NCBI GenBank assembly: GCA_019753405.1
Contig: JAIKLF010000001.1
Location: 500,789-564,788 of the forward strand
Source: Murdochiella sp. Marseille-P8839
Lineage (GTDB): Bacteria > Bacillota > Clostridia > Tissierellales > Peptoniphilaceae
Direction: 5' to 3'
Length of the DNA stretch: 64,000 nucleotides
Translations under genes and position numbers: made by a program
The notes under the pieces: model-generated
Database searches by the model: none
What the model was told of the DNA's origin: nothing
The model's input: only the letters and a program-made list of their open reading frames with translations
Shown: piece by piece, positions 1-8,068 of the stretch
Layout of the letters: every line of letters begins with the position of its first letter
Numbering within the stretch: the first letter of the stretch is position 1

Positions 1-1141
1 TGCCGGAACGCTTCGACATCTTGACTTCTTCCCCATTTTCGACCAGATGGACCATCTGGATGATGTCCACTTCCAAATCGTCGCGCTCATAGCCGAAGGC
101 CATCAATGCAGCCTTCATGCGATTAATATAACCATGATGATCCGCACCCCACAAGTTGACCAATTTGGTATATCCACGATCAAACTTGTACAGATGGTTT
201 GCAATATCCGGGGTCATATACGTCAAAAGTCCGTTCGCTTTGCGTAGGACGCGATCTTTATCATCGCCCCAGCGCGTGGTTTCAAGCCACAATGCGCCGT
301 CTTCTTCATAGACAATGCCAAGCGCCTTCATCTTTTCAATGGCCTCATCGACTTTTCCGGTGTCATAGAGCCACTGTTCACTCACCCAAGAGTCAAATTC
401 GCAGCGGAAGTCACGCAATACATCCTCAATTTTCGCAAGCTCTTCTTTATAGCCTTTTTGTTTGAAAAACTCGGTACGACCTTCTTCTTTATCCAGCCAT
501 ACATCACCATATTCTTTGGCCAAATTTTCACCGATTTGCTTCACATCATCGGCGTTATATCCATCTTCCGGAATGGCCACGTCACGCCCGAAATACTGTG
601 CATAGCGCGCATATACCGACAAACCGAGATTGGTCATCTGGGCGCCGGCATCGTTAATATAGTATTCTCGAAGCACGTCATACCCACTGGCTTTCAGCAA
701 ACGACAGATGACATCGCCCCAGACTGCACCACGCGCATGGCCAAGGTGCAAATCTCCCGTCGGGTTGGCGCTAACGTATTCCACCAAAATCGATAGACGT
801 TTCCCACTGTAGTTTTGACCGTATTTTTCCCCTTGTTCCAAAACCTTATTAACAACCTGAGCCAAAGAATCTTTCTTTAAACGGAAATTTAAATAGCCGG
901 GTCCGGCAACTTCTGCTGTTTCCAGTAAATCTGATTTCTTGAGGAGCAGCTCGGCCAGCTCTTCAGCGATCTGACGCGGAGCACGTCGTAATTGCTTGGC
1001 TAACTGCATGCAAACGGTGGTTGCATAATCACCAAAGTCCGTGTTGCGCGGTACTTCAATCGGAATCAAATCCAGCTTCAACGAATAGTGTTCTTCCAGA
1101 ACGTCGCTGATCAGTTTACTCAGTTTTTCTTCATTCGTCAT
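1..1141 (-). CDS. argS: Arginyl-tRNA synthetase, N-terminal part (runs off window start)
   Basis: Class I aminoacyl-tRNA synthetase that charges tRNA-Arg with arginine in the cytoplasm. About 380 residues are visible. The N-terminal Arg-tRNA synthetase additive domain (about residues 1-110) is followed by the catalytic core with the HIGH signature HLGH at 132-135 in the context SANPTGDLHLGHARG. The KMSKR signature lies at the very edge of the window (about residues 375-379), so the anticodon-binding domain is outside. The ATG at 1139-1141 is preceded by a purine-rich AAGGAAAAGGCGG ribosome binding site. The gene sits 68 bp downstream of the LysR gene, and a TACAAT-like -10 lies in that gap, so it may have its own promoter. 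I saw no T-box in front of it. The identification is secure; only the 3' part is missing. Confidence 0.97.
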   Translation of the reverse strand, partial: MTNEEKLSKLISDVLEEHYSLKLDLIPIEVPRNTDFGDYATTVCMQLAKQLRRAPRQIAEELAELLLKKSDLLETAEVAGPGYLNFRLKKDSLAQVVNKVLEQGEKYGQNYSGKRLSILVEYVSANPTGDLHLGHARGAVWGDVICRLLKASGYDVLREYYINDAGAQMTNLGLSVYARYAQYFGRDVAIPEDGYNADDVKQIGENLAKEYGDVWLDKEEGRTEFFKQKGYKEELAKIEDVLRDFRCEFDSWVSEQWLYDTGKVDEAIEKMKALGIVYEEDGALWLETTRWGDDKDRVLRKANGLLTYMTPDIANHLYKFDRGYTKLVNLWGADHHGYINRMKAALMAFGYERDDLEVDIIQMVHLVENGEEVKMSKRSG

Positions 1142-1209
1142 ATTTTTCCGCCTTTTCCTTTGCTTTTCTCTTTCCTTGTGAAGAGAATGAAACACTACCA
1201 CTAACGTAC

Positions 1210-2175
1210 CTATTGTACCACACCGGAACGATGGCTTTTCATTTGCTTCATCGAGAATTTTTCAGCCAACACCAATTTTGCGCGTTGACAGAAACGTTCT
1301 ACGGTACTCTTTTTTGTTCCTTTATGATACACAGCAAGAATCGAAGTTACATTTTCTAATTGTCCCGCGGAAAAATACCGTAAGTTGGAAGAGGGTTGCA
1401 AAGACATCAGAGAAGAAAAGGTTTGAAAGGTTATACCTTTTCCACTCTCCACAAGACCTAATGCTGATGCCAAACTTGGTGCTTCAATCAATTCCTTCGG
1501 TTTCAGTCCATAATAGGAAAAAAACTGATTGGCAAAAAGACGAATGTTCTGCCATGGGCGTAATACGATGAAGGGCTCATCTATTAATTGTGAATAATCG
1601 ATTTTTTCTGGATTAAAAGGAGAAAATTCCGTGGCTTCATTATCAATGAATCCTTCTTTTTGTCTCGCAACGAGCATAATCGGATCTGCTGCCAATACCA
1701 TGTGTTCCAAATCCGGATCTTCCGGGATCATATTCGTCAGTAGAATATCCGCTTTTCTCTTTCGGATCATGTCGAGACATTCAAAAATCGGTCCCTCAGA
1801 AACTTCAAGATTAACCGTTGGATACTGATTGGCAAAGGAAGGGATGACCTTAGGCAAGACGTATACACCCAATAATGGAATAGTAGCGATCGAAAGAACA
1901 TCCGTTTCATTTTGCTCGTGGCCGATCAGCCTGCTTTTCATTTCTTTTTCCATGGCTAAAAATTTTTCCATGTATGATAGATAAATTTTCCCCTGCTCCG
2001 TCAATTTTGTGGGCATAGCATCCCGATCAAAGAGAATAATGCCCAATTCATTTTCAACGCGCTTGATAAATCGACTCAGTGCGGGTTGAGAAATATAAAG
2101 TTGTTCTGCTGCACGGGTAAAATTTTGTGATTTTTCCACAGCTTTTACGTACGTATAGTAGCGACGATCAAACAC
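1210..2175 (-). CDS. LysR-family transcriptional regulator
   Basis: A 321-residue LysR-type regulator. The N-terminal winged helix-turn-helix (about residues 1-62) shows the family pattern, with NFTRAAEQLYISQPALSRFI followed by the ELGIILFDR wing. The rest is a periplasmic-binding-protein-like effector domain (about 90-300). It is the last gene of a minus-strand cluster and its start overlaps the end of the EamA transporter gene by 8 bp, so the two are probably translationally coupled. LysR regulators usually control adjacent genes in response to a pathway metabolite. Here the natural targets are the amidase, symporter and lyase-like genes upstream. The effector cannot be read from the sequence. 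Confidence 0.93.
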   Translation of the reverse strand: MFDRRYYTYVKAVEKSQNFTRAAEQLYISQPALSRFIKRVENELGIILFDRDAMPTKLTEQGKIYLSYMEKFLAMEKEMKSRLIGHEQNETDVLSIATIPLLGVYVLPKVIPSFANQYPTVNLEVSEGPIFECLDMIRKRKADILLTNMIPEDPDLEHMVLAADPIMLVARQKEGFIDNEATEFSPFNPEKIDYSQLIDEPFIVLRPWQNIRLFANQFFSYYGLKPKELIEAPSLASALGLVESGKGITFQTFSSLMSLQPSSNLRYFSAGQLENVTSILAVYHKGTKKSTVERFCQRAKLVLAEKFSMKQMKSHRSGVVQ

Positions 2176-3022
2176 CTGTGGCTACCTCCTTCTGTGTGGG
2201 ATCCGATGTGCGTTTAGACCACACATTCATTGTAATGGATGTAAGGATAATGGCAGAACCTATTATTGCGCTAATTCCCGGTTTTTCTCCAATGAGCAAC
2301 AAAACCCATACCGGCGTTAAAATCGGATCCAGTATCGGAATCAATACAGCTTCAAGCGCACTCAAACCTTTACTTGCATAGGCATATAAACCATAAGATA
2401 AAGCAATAAAAATACCGTTGAGCAGAACAAGCATCCAGTCGAGTCCAAACGTAAAAGGTACTTGTACAAGAAAAGGCAAGCCTACTATAGCGGTTAACAT
2501 GTTGCCCATAAAAACGCAGACAATAGGATCATTGTTTTTCTGTTGACGCAAAAAAAGAGAAATGCCGGCAAAAAATATTCCATTGCCAACCGCGATCAGA
2601 TTGCCCAGTACGCTTCCTCCGCCGAACTGGTCAAGAAAAAAGAGAGCCATCCCGATGATCACGCCAAATAAGCAAAGAAAATCAGCACGACTCAATTTTT
2701 CTTTCCACCAGAAAAACGAAAAGAGGGCAACATAGATTGGTGCACAATATTGCATTATAATCGCCATTGCAGCGGTCGTCAGCTTGTTAGAACCGATAAA
2801 ACTATAGGTGAAAAGGCAGTAACATATGGCATAGCCCAAAATAGCTCTGTCCAATTGTATTTTGTTTTTTCGTACAAATGGCCAGAGTAATAGCCCTGCC
2901 ACAGCGCTGCGTCCACAGGCAATCGCCATGGCATTCCACGAGATCACTTTGACAAACAATCCGGAAAGACTCCAGATGAACGCAACGAGGATAGTCAGAA
3001 GAATAGATTTTTGACGCTGCAT
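2168..3022 (-). CDS. EamA-family (DMT superfamily) membrane transporter
   Basis: A 284-residue integral membrane protein with about ten hydrophobic segments arranged as two EamA repeats. An N-terminal hydrophobic stretch begins ILLTILVAFIWSLSGLFVKV, a typical DMT opening. Members of this superfamily export or exchange amino acids, nucleosides or other small metabolites, and the substrate cannot be predicted from sequence alone. The gene overlaps the LysR gene by 8 bp and lies 52 bp downstream of the amidase gene, separated by a 28-bp perfect palindrome that abuts its AGGAAGGG ribosome binding site. The context suggests export or uptake of a compound related to the amidase/symporter cluster. 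Confidence 0.9.
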   Translation of the reverse strand: MQRQKSILLTILVAFIWSLSGLFVKVISWNAMAIACGRSAVAGLLLWPFVRKNKIQLDRAILGYAICYCLFTYSFIGSNKLTTAAMAIIMQYCAPIYVALFSFFWWKEKLSRADFLCLFGVIIGMALFFLDQFGGGSVLGNLIAVGNGIFFAGISLFLRQQKNNDPIVCVFMGNMLTAIVGLPFLVQVPFTFGLDWMLVLLNGIFIALSYGLYAYASKGLSALEAVLIPILDPILTPVWVLLLIGEKPGISAIIGSAIILTSITMNVWSKRTSDPTQKEVATGV

Positions 3023-3035
3023 GATACCCTTCCTA

Positions 3036-3063
3036 AAAGGGAAAGGCTTAAGCCTTTCCCTTT
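3036..3063 (-). terminator. 28-bp perfect palindrome, terminator-like, in front of the EamA gene
   Basis: Two 14-bp arms (AAAGGGAAAGGCTT and its exact complement) meet with no spacer. In minus-strand RNA the hairpin runs straight into a short U stretch and then the AGGAAGGG ribosome binding site of the EamA gene. It lies 11 bp after the amidase stop codon. It can act as a partial intrinsic terminator or as a 3' stabilising hairpin that separates expression of the enzyme genes from the transporter/regulator pair. Confidence 0.7.
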
Positions 3064-3074
3064 ACGCTTTACTC

Positions 3075-3905
3075 CTAAGCATGCTTTAATGTATAAATAT
3101 CCGGTCGACGATTCTGAAGGCTGAAAAGTTGATTTCTAACCTTATCCATATAGTCGAGGTCAATTTCTGCGGTAATCACGCCAGGCTTATTAGAGGCCCT
3201 TGCAATTACATTCCCCCATGGATCTACAATCAAGGTATTTCCATATGCGGCAAATTTCGGTTTCTGGCCGATTTGAGCCGGTGCGATAACATAGCAGCCA
3301 TTTTCAATCGCTCTTGTACGCAAAATGCACTCCCAATGATCCTTACCGGTCGGCATGGTGAAATCAGCAGGCATCATCAGAATCTGCGCTCCCTCAAGAG
3401 CCATAATACGATATAGCTCAGAAAAACGCATATCGTAGCAAATCGATAAACCTAAAATACCACAGTCCTTGGTATCAACGGTAACAATGTGATTGCCCGG
3501 TGAAATGCGATCCGACTCCCTGTTCTCTACTCCACCAGGGATGACAATATCAAAGGGATGAATCTTATGGTATTTTGCCACAAACTCACCATCCGGATTA
3601 ATGACCATAGTTGAATTATACGGACGATCATCTTCTTTGTTGATTTCATAGATGCTTCCACAATGTAACCAGACGGAAAGTTCTTTTGCTAAAGAAGACA
3701 TCAACTGAAATGTCCGTCCCCCCGGCACCTCTTCTGCATGTCCGACACTGTCCGGGCCACAATAATTCATATTTTCCGGCATAGTAATCAGCTTTGCTCC
3801 GCGTCCAGCTGCTTCACGTATAAAGGCTTCCGCTACATGCAGATTTTCGTCAACATTTTTCTGGGAGTCCATTTGAATTGCTGCGGCAATAAATTTATTT
3901 GTCAT
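3075..3905 (-). CDS. Carbon-nitrogen hydrolase (nitrilase superfamily, Nit1/omega-amidase-like)
   Basis: A 276-residue amidase of the nitrilase superfamily. The catalytic Glu-Lys-Cys triad is visible at E44 (TMPEN), K114 (YHKIHPFD) and C156 (SICYDMRFSELY). The ICYDMRF context and the later YGNTLIVDPWG stretch resemble the Nit1 (deaminated-glutathione amidase) and Nit2 (omega-amidase) branches rather than true nitrilases. Such enzymes hydrolyse a terminal amide to acid plus ammonia. The start ATG has a good AAAAGGAGT site upstream. It sits between a GltS-type symporter gene (24 bp) and the EamA gene in one direction, so a role in handling an amide of a dicarboxylic acid is plausible, but that is inference. 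The exact substrate is unknown. Confidence 0.9.
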   Translation of the reverse strand: MTNKFIAAAIQMDSQKNVDENLHVAEAFIREAAGRGAKLITMPENMNYCGPDSVGHAEEVPGGRTFQLMSSLAKELSVWLHCGSIYEINKEDDRPYNSTMVINPDGEFVAKYHKIHPFDIVIPGGVENRESDRISPGNHIVTVDTKDCGILGLSICYDMRFSELYRIMALEGAQILMMPADFTMPTGKDHWECILRTRAIENGCYVIAPAQIGQKPKFAAYGNTLIVDPWGNVIARASNKPGVITAEIDLDYMDKVRNQLFSLQNRRPDIYTLKHA

Positions 3906-3929
3906 CGTTTACTCCTTTTGATTGTTTAC

Positions 3930-5267
3930 TCACGCTTTTTTCTTCTTGCGCCCAAACAGCAAATGGCCGCCAATAAGGAAAAAGAGGAATAATAATACCG
4001 AAACTACCGTGGTAATCATCGGCGCTGTAAAGATTGCCAAGGATCCAACAACCATATAAGGAATTTGCCATGCATAGCCCAATGTGCTGGAGGTGGAAAT
4101 ACAGGAAGAAGCTGCTGTATCCGAATCAGGATCCATTACCTTGATCAGCATAAGACCTGTCGCTAAAACACCGCAAGCCATACCGAAAAGTCCTACGCCG
4201 GTTTCAAACTGGTCATGTTGTAGCCAACGACGACCGAGTTTGACACAGATCAGATAATTTCCCAGCCCCATAGCCAAAGATACGACCAGAAGCGGTATGC
4301 CGTAGGCAATGAATATATGCATGGAGGTTGTGGCAATAGCTGCAGTAATCATATACTCCAACGCCGTCCCTGTAATACGACTCATTGTCTTACGATCAAT
4401 GTAATCATTAAATTTCGTTTTACTGATCACACCGCCAATAATCATACTGGAAAGAAGCACAGCCCCAACCAGTGGGAAGCGTTTCATGATTGGATGAATC
4501 TGGATAAGAAGTTCACGAATTATGACTCCGACGACAACGACGGCACCTACAATTGCTAAAGAAAAAGCTAAAGGATCAAGAGAAGAAGCATTCGTTACAC
4601 CGTTCCCTAGTGAACGCCGATCTGCAGGTTCCACATAACCGGTTTTTTGTTCTTTCGGCATCTCATCAAAAGACATTTTTACATGTGTAAGTCCTTTTTT
4701 TGCACCGAGATTAATTAAAATCATTCCTGCAATCACGCCGGTCAAGATACCGATGGTAGCAAAGGTAACACCTACGCCCAAGGCATCATCCCAGAATCCT
4801 GCTTCCTGAATAATTGTACCGACAGTTGTCGCATTACCGTGTCCGGCATAGAATCCCCATACTCCCATGTAGCCGAACTGATAAGGTAGATCTTTCATAA
4901 ATAAACAGAAAATAGCGGTGATTCCCAAACCAAGAATCATCTGTGCCTGGTGTGCAGCACCGGCGAGGAACGTCGTCGCCATTCCGTCACGTCCTATGGA
5001 GTCTAGCTTAATTCCTAAGAACATGGTCGCGCAGATAAATACAACCAAAGCGCCTGCCCATTGACCAATCCCCTCACTGAAAGGAATATAGACTGGAGCA
5101 ACCTGTCCGAGCCAGCTCTCACTCAGCAACATGCCTAAGAATCCCGCAATTAATGAGGTAGGAATAAAGAAACGCTGCAGAAAAGTTATTCGTCTGCGCA
5201 TCTCAAAGCCGATCAACAGCAACACGCTTAAATAGGCAAAGTCTTTCAGCACCTGTGTCATTGTCAT
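3930..5267 (-). CDS. Sodium/glutamate symporter-like protein (GltS family)
   Basis: A 445-residue polytopic membrane protein with two halves that each contain a re-entrant-type loop rich in small residues, for example YAGHGNATTVGTIIQE in the first half and GMACGVLATGLMLIK in the second. This organisation is typical of GltS (ESS family) sodium:glutamate symporters. The GHGNA stretch corresponds to the GHGTA signature of that family, but the overall match is distant and the substrate may be another dicarboxylate or keto acid. The C-terminus is a lysine-rich tail after the last membrane segment. It is the second gene of the cluster behind the PEP mutase-like enzyme (46 bp gap) and probably imports the cluster's substrate. 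Confidence 0.85.
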   Translation of the reverse strand: MTMTQVLKDFAYLSVLLLIGFEMRRRITFLQRFFIPTSLIAGFLGMLLSESWLGQVAPVYIPFSEGIGQWAGALVVFICATMFLGIKLDSIGRDGMATTFLAGAAHQAQMILGLGITAIFCLFMKDLPYQFGYMGVWGFYAGHGNATTVGTIIQEAGFWDDALGVGVTFATIGILTGVIAGMILINLGAKKGLTHVKMSFDEMPKEQKTGYVEPADRRSLGNGVTNASSLDPLAFSLAIVGAVVVVGVIIRELLIQIHPIMKRFPLVGAVLLSSMIIGGVISKTKFNDYIDRKTMSRITGTALEYMITAAIATTSMHIFIAYGIPLLVVSLAMGLGNYLICVKLGRRWLQHDQFETGVGLFGMACGVLATGLMLIKVMDPDSDTAASSCISTSSTLGYAWQIPYMVVGSLAIFTAPMITTVVSVLLFLFFLIGGHLLFGRKKKKA

Positions 5268-5313
5268 AATACTGTCCTTTCTATTTCATAATAGAGCACC
5301 AAGAAGTATATGT

Positions 5314-6183
5314 TTATTGATAATACGGTGAAAATTCCTCCACCAGAGAAAACTGTCCCATCATCGCATGTACCTTTGTCGGTGGATCGGTCATTCGATT
5401 GCGTACGGCCAATGTCGATCCGGATTGAGCTAGTTCGCCCAAAACCTCAAACATCGCTTCCGATGCAGCCAACATGGATGAAATGGGAAACAAACCAATA
5501 CTGAAGCCAAGAGTAGCGACATCTTTTGGCGGAACATTTCCTCCTACATAGCCTTTTTCGTTTAAGTTGACCATTAATGGAATCTTTGCTTCCTTTGCCA
5601 CACGTTTCAACTCTTCCATGGATTTAATCCCATCTACGTAGGCATAATCTGCTCCCGCTTCTTTTGCCGCATTAATACGAGTAATAGATTCATCGATACC
5701 ATATCCGTAAAGATTTGCACACGTCCGATAAATCAAAACAAATTCTTCACTAACTGCTGCGCGAATTGCTTTGATTTTCGGTGCAACCAAATCCCAATCT
5801 AAAATTTCGTCCTTATCCGGACGAAGCGCAGGCAGAACCTTATCGTCAATTTGCAAACCGGCGCATCCGATCTGTTCATACATTTTTCCTGTGTTGGCTG
5901 CATGAATCGCGTTACCGAATCCGGCATCCGCATCGGCGACAAGTGGAATTGTAACGGTGCTCGTAATATGCATAATTGCATCGGCAAAGTCAGCTAAGCT
6001 TAAAAAACCAATATCCGGTCTACCAATACGGCTATAAGCCAATGCTCCACCGGAAAGAAAAAGTGCAGGAAATTTCGACTCTTCGGCTATCTTTGCCGAC
6101 AAGCAATCATATACACCAGGTAGTGTTAGGAATTCGTTTTCCGAAAGCAGTTTTCGAAACTTTTTCGCCTGACTATTTACCAT
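5314..6183 (-). CDS. Isocitrate lyase/PEP mutase family enzyme
   Basis: A 289-residue TIM-barrel enzyme of the isocitrate lyase/phosphoenolpyruvate mutase superfamily. The magnesium-binding signature DADAGFGN is at 84-91, following SGGALAYSRIGRPD. The catalytic loop after QIDDK (111-115) lacks the KRCGH cysteine motif of isocitrate and methylisocitrate lyases, so it is more likely an oxaloacetate decarboxylase, carboxy-PEP mutase-like or 2-alkylmalate lyase-like enzyme. The start at 6183 is chosen because it has an AGGAGG site eight bases upstream. A frame extension to 6255 would overlap the predicted promoter. It is the first gene of the amidase/symporter cluster. The reaction on C-C bonds of an alpha-keto or malate-like acid is known for the family; the substrate is not known. 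Confidence 0.88.
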   Translation of the reverse strand: MVNSQAKKFRKLLSENEFLTLPGVYDCLSAKIAEESKFPALFLSGGALAYSRIGRPDIGFLSLADFADAIMHITSTVTIPLVADADAGFGNAIHAANTGKMYEQIGCAGLQIDDKVLPALRPDKDEILDWDLVAPKIKAIRAAVSEEFVLIYRTCANLYGYGIDESITRINAAKEAGADYAYVDGIKSMEELKRVAKEAKIPLMVNLNEKGYVGGNVPPKDVATLGFSIGLFPISSMLAASEAMFEVLGELAQSGSTLAVRNRMTDPPTKVHAMMGQFSLVEEFSPYYQ

Positions 6184-6226
6184 AAAGTACTCCTCCTTTT
6201 TTTGTTCCTTTAGTACATTTAACTTG

Positions 6227-6255
6227 ATTATTTCTAAAGTGCTATTTCCTGTCAA
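6227..6255 (-). promoter_or_regulatory. Sigma-A promoter for the lyase/symporter/amidase cluster
   Basis: On the minus strand TTGACA (6255-6250) is followed after exactly 17 bp by AATAAT (6232-6227). The -35 is perfect and the -10 differs at one position. Transcription would begin near 6220 and give a leader of about 37 nt before the PEP mutase-like start at 6183. A second TTGACA lies further upstream (near 6323-6328) with a poorer -10. Confidence 0.75.
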
Positions 6256-6392
6256 TTCGAATCGTGATATCTCGTCATAACCAATTGGCTATTACTATCC
6301 GGCTTTTTAACATAAAAAGAATGAATGTCAACGCATCTTAGAAAGGAAAACGATTATCGTATAAAGGATAAAAAAGAGAATTCTAAACTAAT

Positions 6393-6422
6393 AAAAAAGA
6401 GCCGCAACACTCGTTGCGACTC
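6393..6422 (-). terminator. Intrinsic terminator of the tRNA-Arg gene
   Basis: A 10-bp stem (GAGTCGCAAC with GTTGCGGCTC, one G-U pair) and a 4-nt loop, followed by six U residues on the minus strand. It begins only a few bases after the tRNA 3' end. Confidence 0.9.
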
Positions 6423-6426
6423 ATGA

Positions 6427-6500
6427 CGTGCCATTGAGGATTCGAACCCCAGGCCTTCTGGTCCGTAGCCAGACGCTCTATCCAGCTGAGCTAATGGCAC
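6427..6500 (-). tRNA. tRNA-Arg (anticodon ACG)
   Basis: A complete cloverleaf on the minus strand. The acceptor stem pairs GTGCCAT with ATGGCAC and is followed by discriminator G. The D-arm is GCTC...GAGC. The anticodon stem TCTGG/CCAGA encloses loop CTACGGA with anticodon ACG, normally modified to ICG to read CGU, CGC and CGA. The T-arm loop is TTCGAAT. The 3' CCA is not encoded. The gene has its own promoter and terminator. Confidence 0.97.
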
Positions 6501-6511
6501 CCGTCTATTGA

Positions 6512-6540
6512 ATAATAGCATACTTCGCGTGAAAAAACAA
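6512..6540 (-). promoter_or_regulatory. Promoter of the tRNA-Arg gene
   Basis: TTGTTT (6540-6535) and TATTAT (6517-6512) are separated by 17 bp on the minus strand and end about 12 bp before the mature tRNA 5' end. It is back to back with the araC promoter. Confidence 0.7.
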
Positions 6541-6544
6541 ATTT

Positions 6545-6573
6545 TTGAACGAAGAAGACAAAACACGTATACT
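6545..6573 (+). promoter_or_regulatory. Promoter of the AraC-family regulator gene
   Basis: TTGAAC (6545-6550) and TATACT (6568-6573) are spaced by 17 bp. Transcription would start near 6580, giving a leader of about 37 nt with an AGGAG site before the ATG at 6617. Confidence 0.75.
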
Positions 6574-6616
6574 GTAGGAAGAAATAATCGGTAGAATACC
6601 ATAAACAGGAGATGCT

Positions 6617-7936
6617 ATGAGTATCAGTATCATTCAATCGAAATTTACGTCTTTGCTTAATCCCGATCGTATCGCGAGCTACGATCAGGAAACCAATCAC
6701 GAAGCGACGATGATGCTCATTCACAGCATGAGTCGTTTTCTATATGTAACGGAAGGAAAAGCAACCATTCGCATCAATGGGATCGACTACGACATGTCGC
6801 CGGGAACGATGATTGCGATTCTCCCCTGGGATGTGACACAGATTATTTCCATTGAAAAGCCCATCACCTATGAACGCATCATTTACAATTTGAACTTTAT
6901 CAATCTTTATTTGCGCTCTGACTACAACCCGAATAAACAATTTTTTGCGCTGTGGCATCGTATACGACAGAACCCGGTTATTCACGCCAATAAAGAAGAG
7001 GCGCGACGCATTCACTGCGCCATTGAACGAGTTCGAAATGAAGTCGGTGTAGAAAGTGTATTTTCGGATCAGCAGGACAAGCGTCCTAAAGAGACGTTCA
7101 GTGAAATGTATACGGTTTCGTTGATTATTGAACTGCTTGTGCTTTTTGTTCGTGCGCTGGATGATGCCGACGAGGAAAAGAGTGAATCCGAAATGACGCA
7201 ACTCGCCGACGCAAGCGGTTCTTCCTTCTTTATCGGCGATCTGCTCAACTTCCTTTACAGCCATTTACAGGAAAAAATTACGCTGGATCGGCTCAATAAG
7301 ATTTTCTTTGTCAGTCAATCCACCATTTCCAAACGCTTGAAAGAAACCTTGGGCTATACCTTTCAGGAGTTGATTACATCCATGCGCATCTATAAAGCGA
7401 TGGACTTATTGACCTATACCGATTTCAGCCTTCAGGAGATTGCCAAGCTCGTAGGCATGAATGATGCGGCGCATCTTGTTCATTCCTTTGAAGCCATGGA
7501 GGACATGACGCCCAACGAATTTCGTACCAATTTTACGTCATCCATTGAGCGCAAGACGCATCTGAAGGCCTCGGAGTCCTCCTCTGCACTGGAAGTGATC
7601 AATGACATTCTAAACAACTATCAAAACCCCATGCTTACACCGCAATCCGTTGCTGAAAAGCATCAGCTTTCGCTGGTGGAGCTTAATCGCATCACCCTTT
7701 ATTATGTCGAGCGATCCGCTACGGAATTCATCGCTTCGTTGCGTATTAATCGCGCCTCTGAACTACTTTTACGTTCCGAACTGCCCGTAACGGAGATTGC
7801 CATGATCGTCGGATTTAAAACGCTTAAAACCTTCTATCGCTACTTCCGCAAGACCTTCGGCACCTCCCCCACCGAATTTCGTCAACAAGTCCATTTGCAA
7901 CAGGAAGACGGCAGTGTAGTGGTTGAGAAAGAATAA
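6617..7936 (+). CDS. AraC-family regulator with two tandem DNA-binding domains
   Basis: A 439-residue transcription regulator. Residues about 1-110 look like the cupin-type AraC sensor domain (YVTEGKATIRINGIDY, then MSPGTMIAILPWD). About residues 205-308 form one complete AraC/XylS double helix-turn-helix (VSQSTISKRLKETLGYTF, FSLQEIAKLVGM, TPNEFR). About 322-425 form a second one (LPVTEIAMIVGFKTLKTFY, FGTSPTEFRQQ). AraC regulators normally carry one such domain, so this is a duplication within one protein. The ligand and targets are unknown. Neighbours are a divergent tRNA-Arg and a convergent editing-protein gene, so it looks like an orphan regulator. It is flanked by its own promoter and a terminator, hence probably monocistronic. 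Confidence 0.93.
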   Translation: MSISIIQSKFTSLLNPDRIASYDQETNHEATMMLIHSMSRFLYVTEGKATIRINGIDYDMSPGTMIAILPWDVTQIISIEKPITYERIIYNLNFINLYLRSDYNPNKQFFALWHRIRQNPVIHANKEEARRIHCAIERVRNEVGVESVFSDQQDKRPKETFSEMYTVSLIIELLVLFVRALDDADEEKSESEMTQLADASGSSFFIGDLLNFLYSHLQEKITLDRLNKIFFVSQSTISKRLKETLGYTFQELITSMRIYKAMDLLTYTDFSLQEIAKLVGMNDAAHLVHSFEAMEDMTPNEFRTNFTSSIERKTHLKASESSSALEVINDILNNYQNPMLTPQSVAEKHQLSLVELNRITLYYVERSATEFIASLRINRASELLLRSELPVTEIAMIVGFKTLKTFYRYFRKTFGTSPTEFRQQVHLQQEDGSVVVEKE

Positions 7937-7975
7937 TATAGTAGAAGATCACTTTCTCGGTGTAGTTAAATAATA

Positions 7976-8012
7976 GAAAATGCGGCGCAACCAAAATGGT
8001 GCCCGCATTTTC
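7976..8012. terminator. Bidirectional terminator between araC-type gene and alaX-type gene
   Basis: The arms GAAAATGCG and CGCATTTTC enclose a GC-rich, partly paired centre. The outer A/T parts give a U-rich end on both strands. It lies between two convergent genes and probably serves both. Confidence 0.75.
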
Positions 8013-8068
8013 TTATAATACTTTTCTTTCCTTAACTATACAAAGATACAAAACGAACCGTACGGAAC

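Noticed and set aside
6354-6602. Minus-strand open frame containing PLAQLDRASGYGPEG
   Set aside because: This is a translation of the tRNA-Arg gene and its terminator, a well-known annotation artefact.
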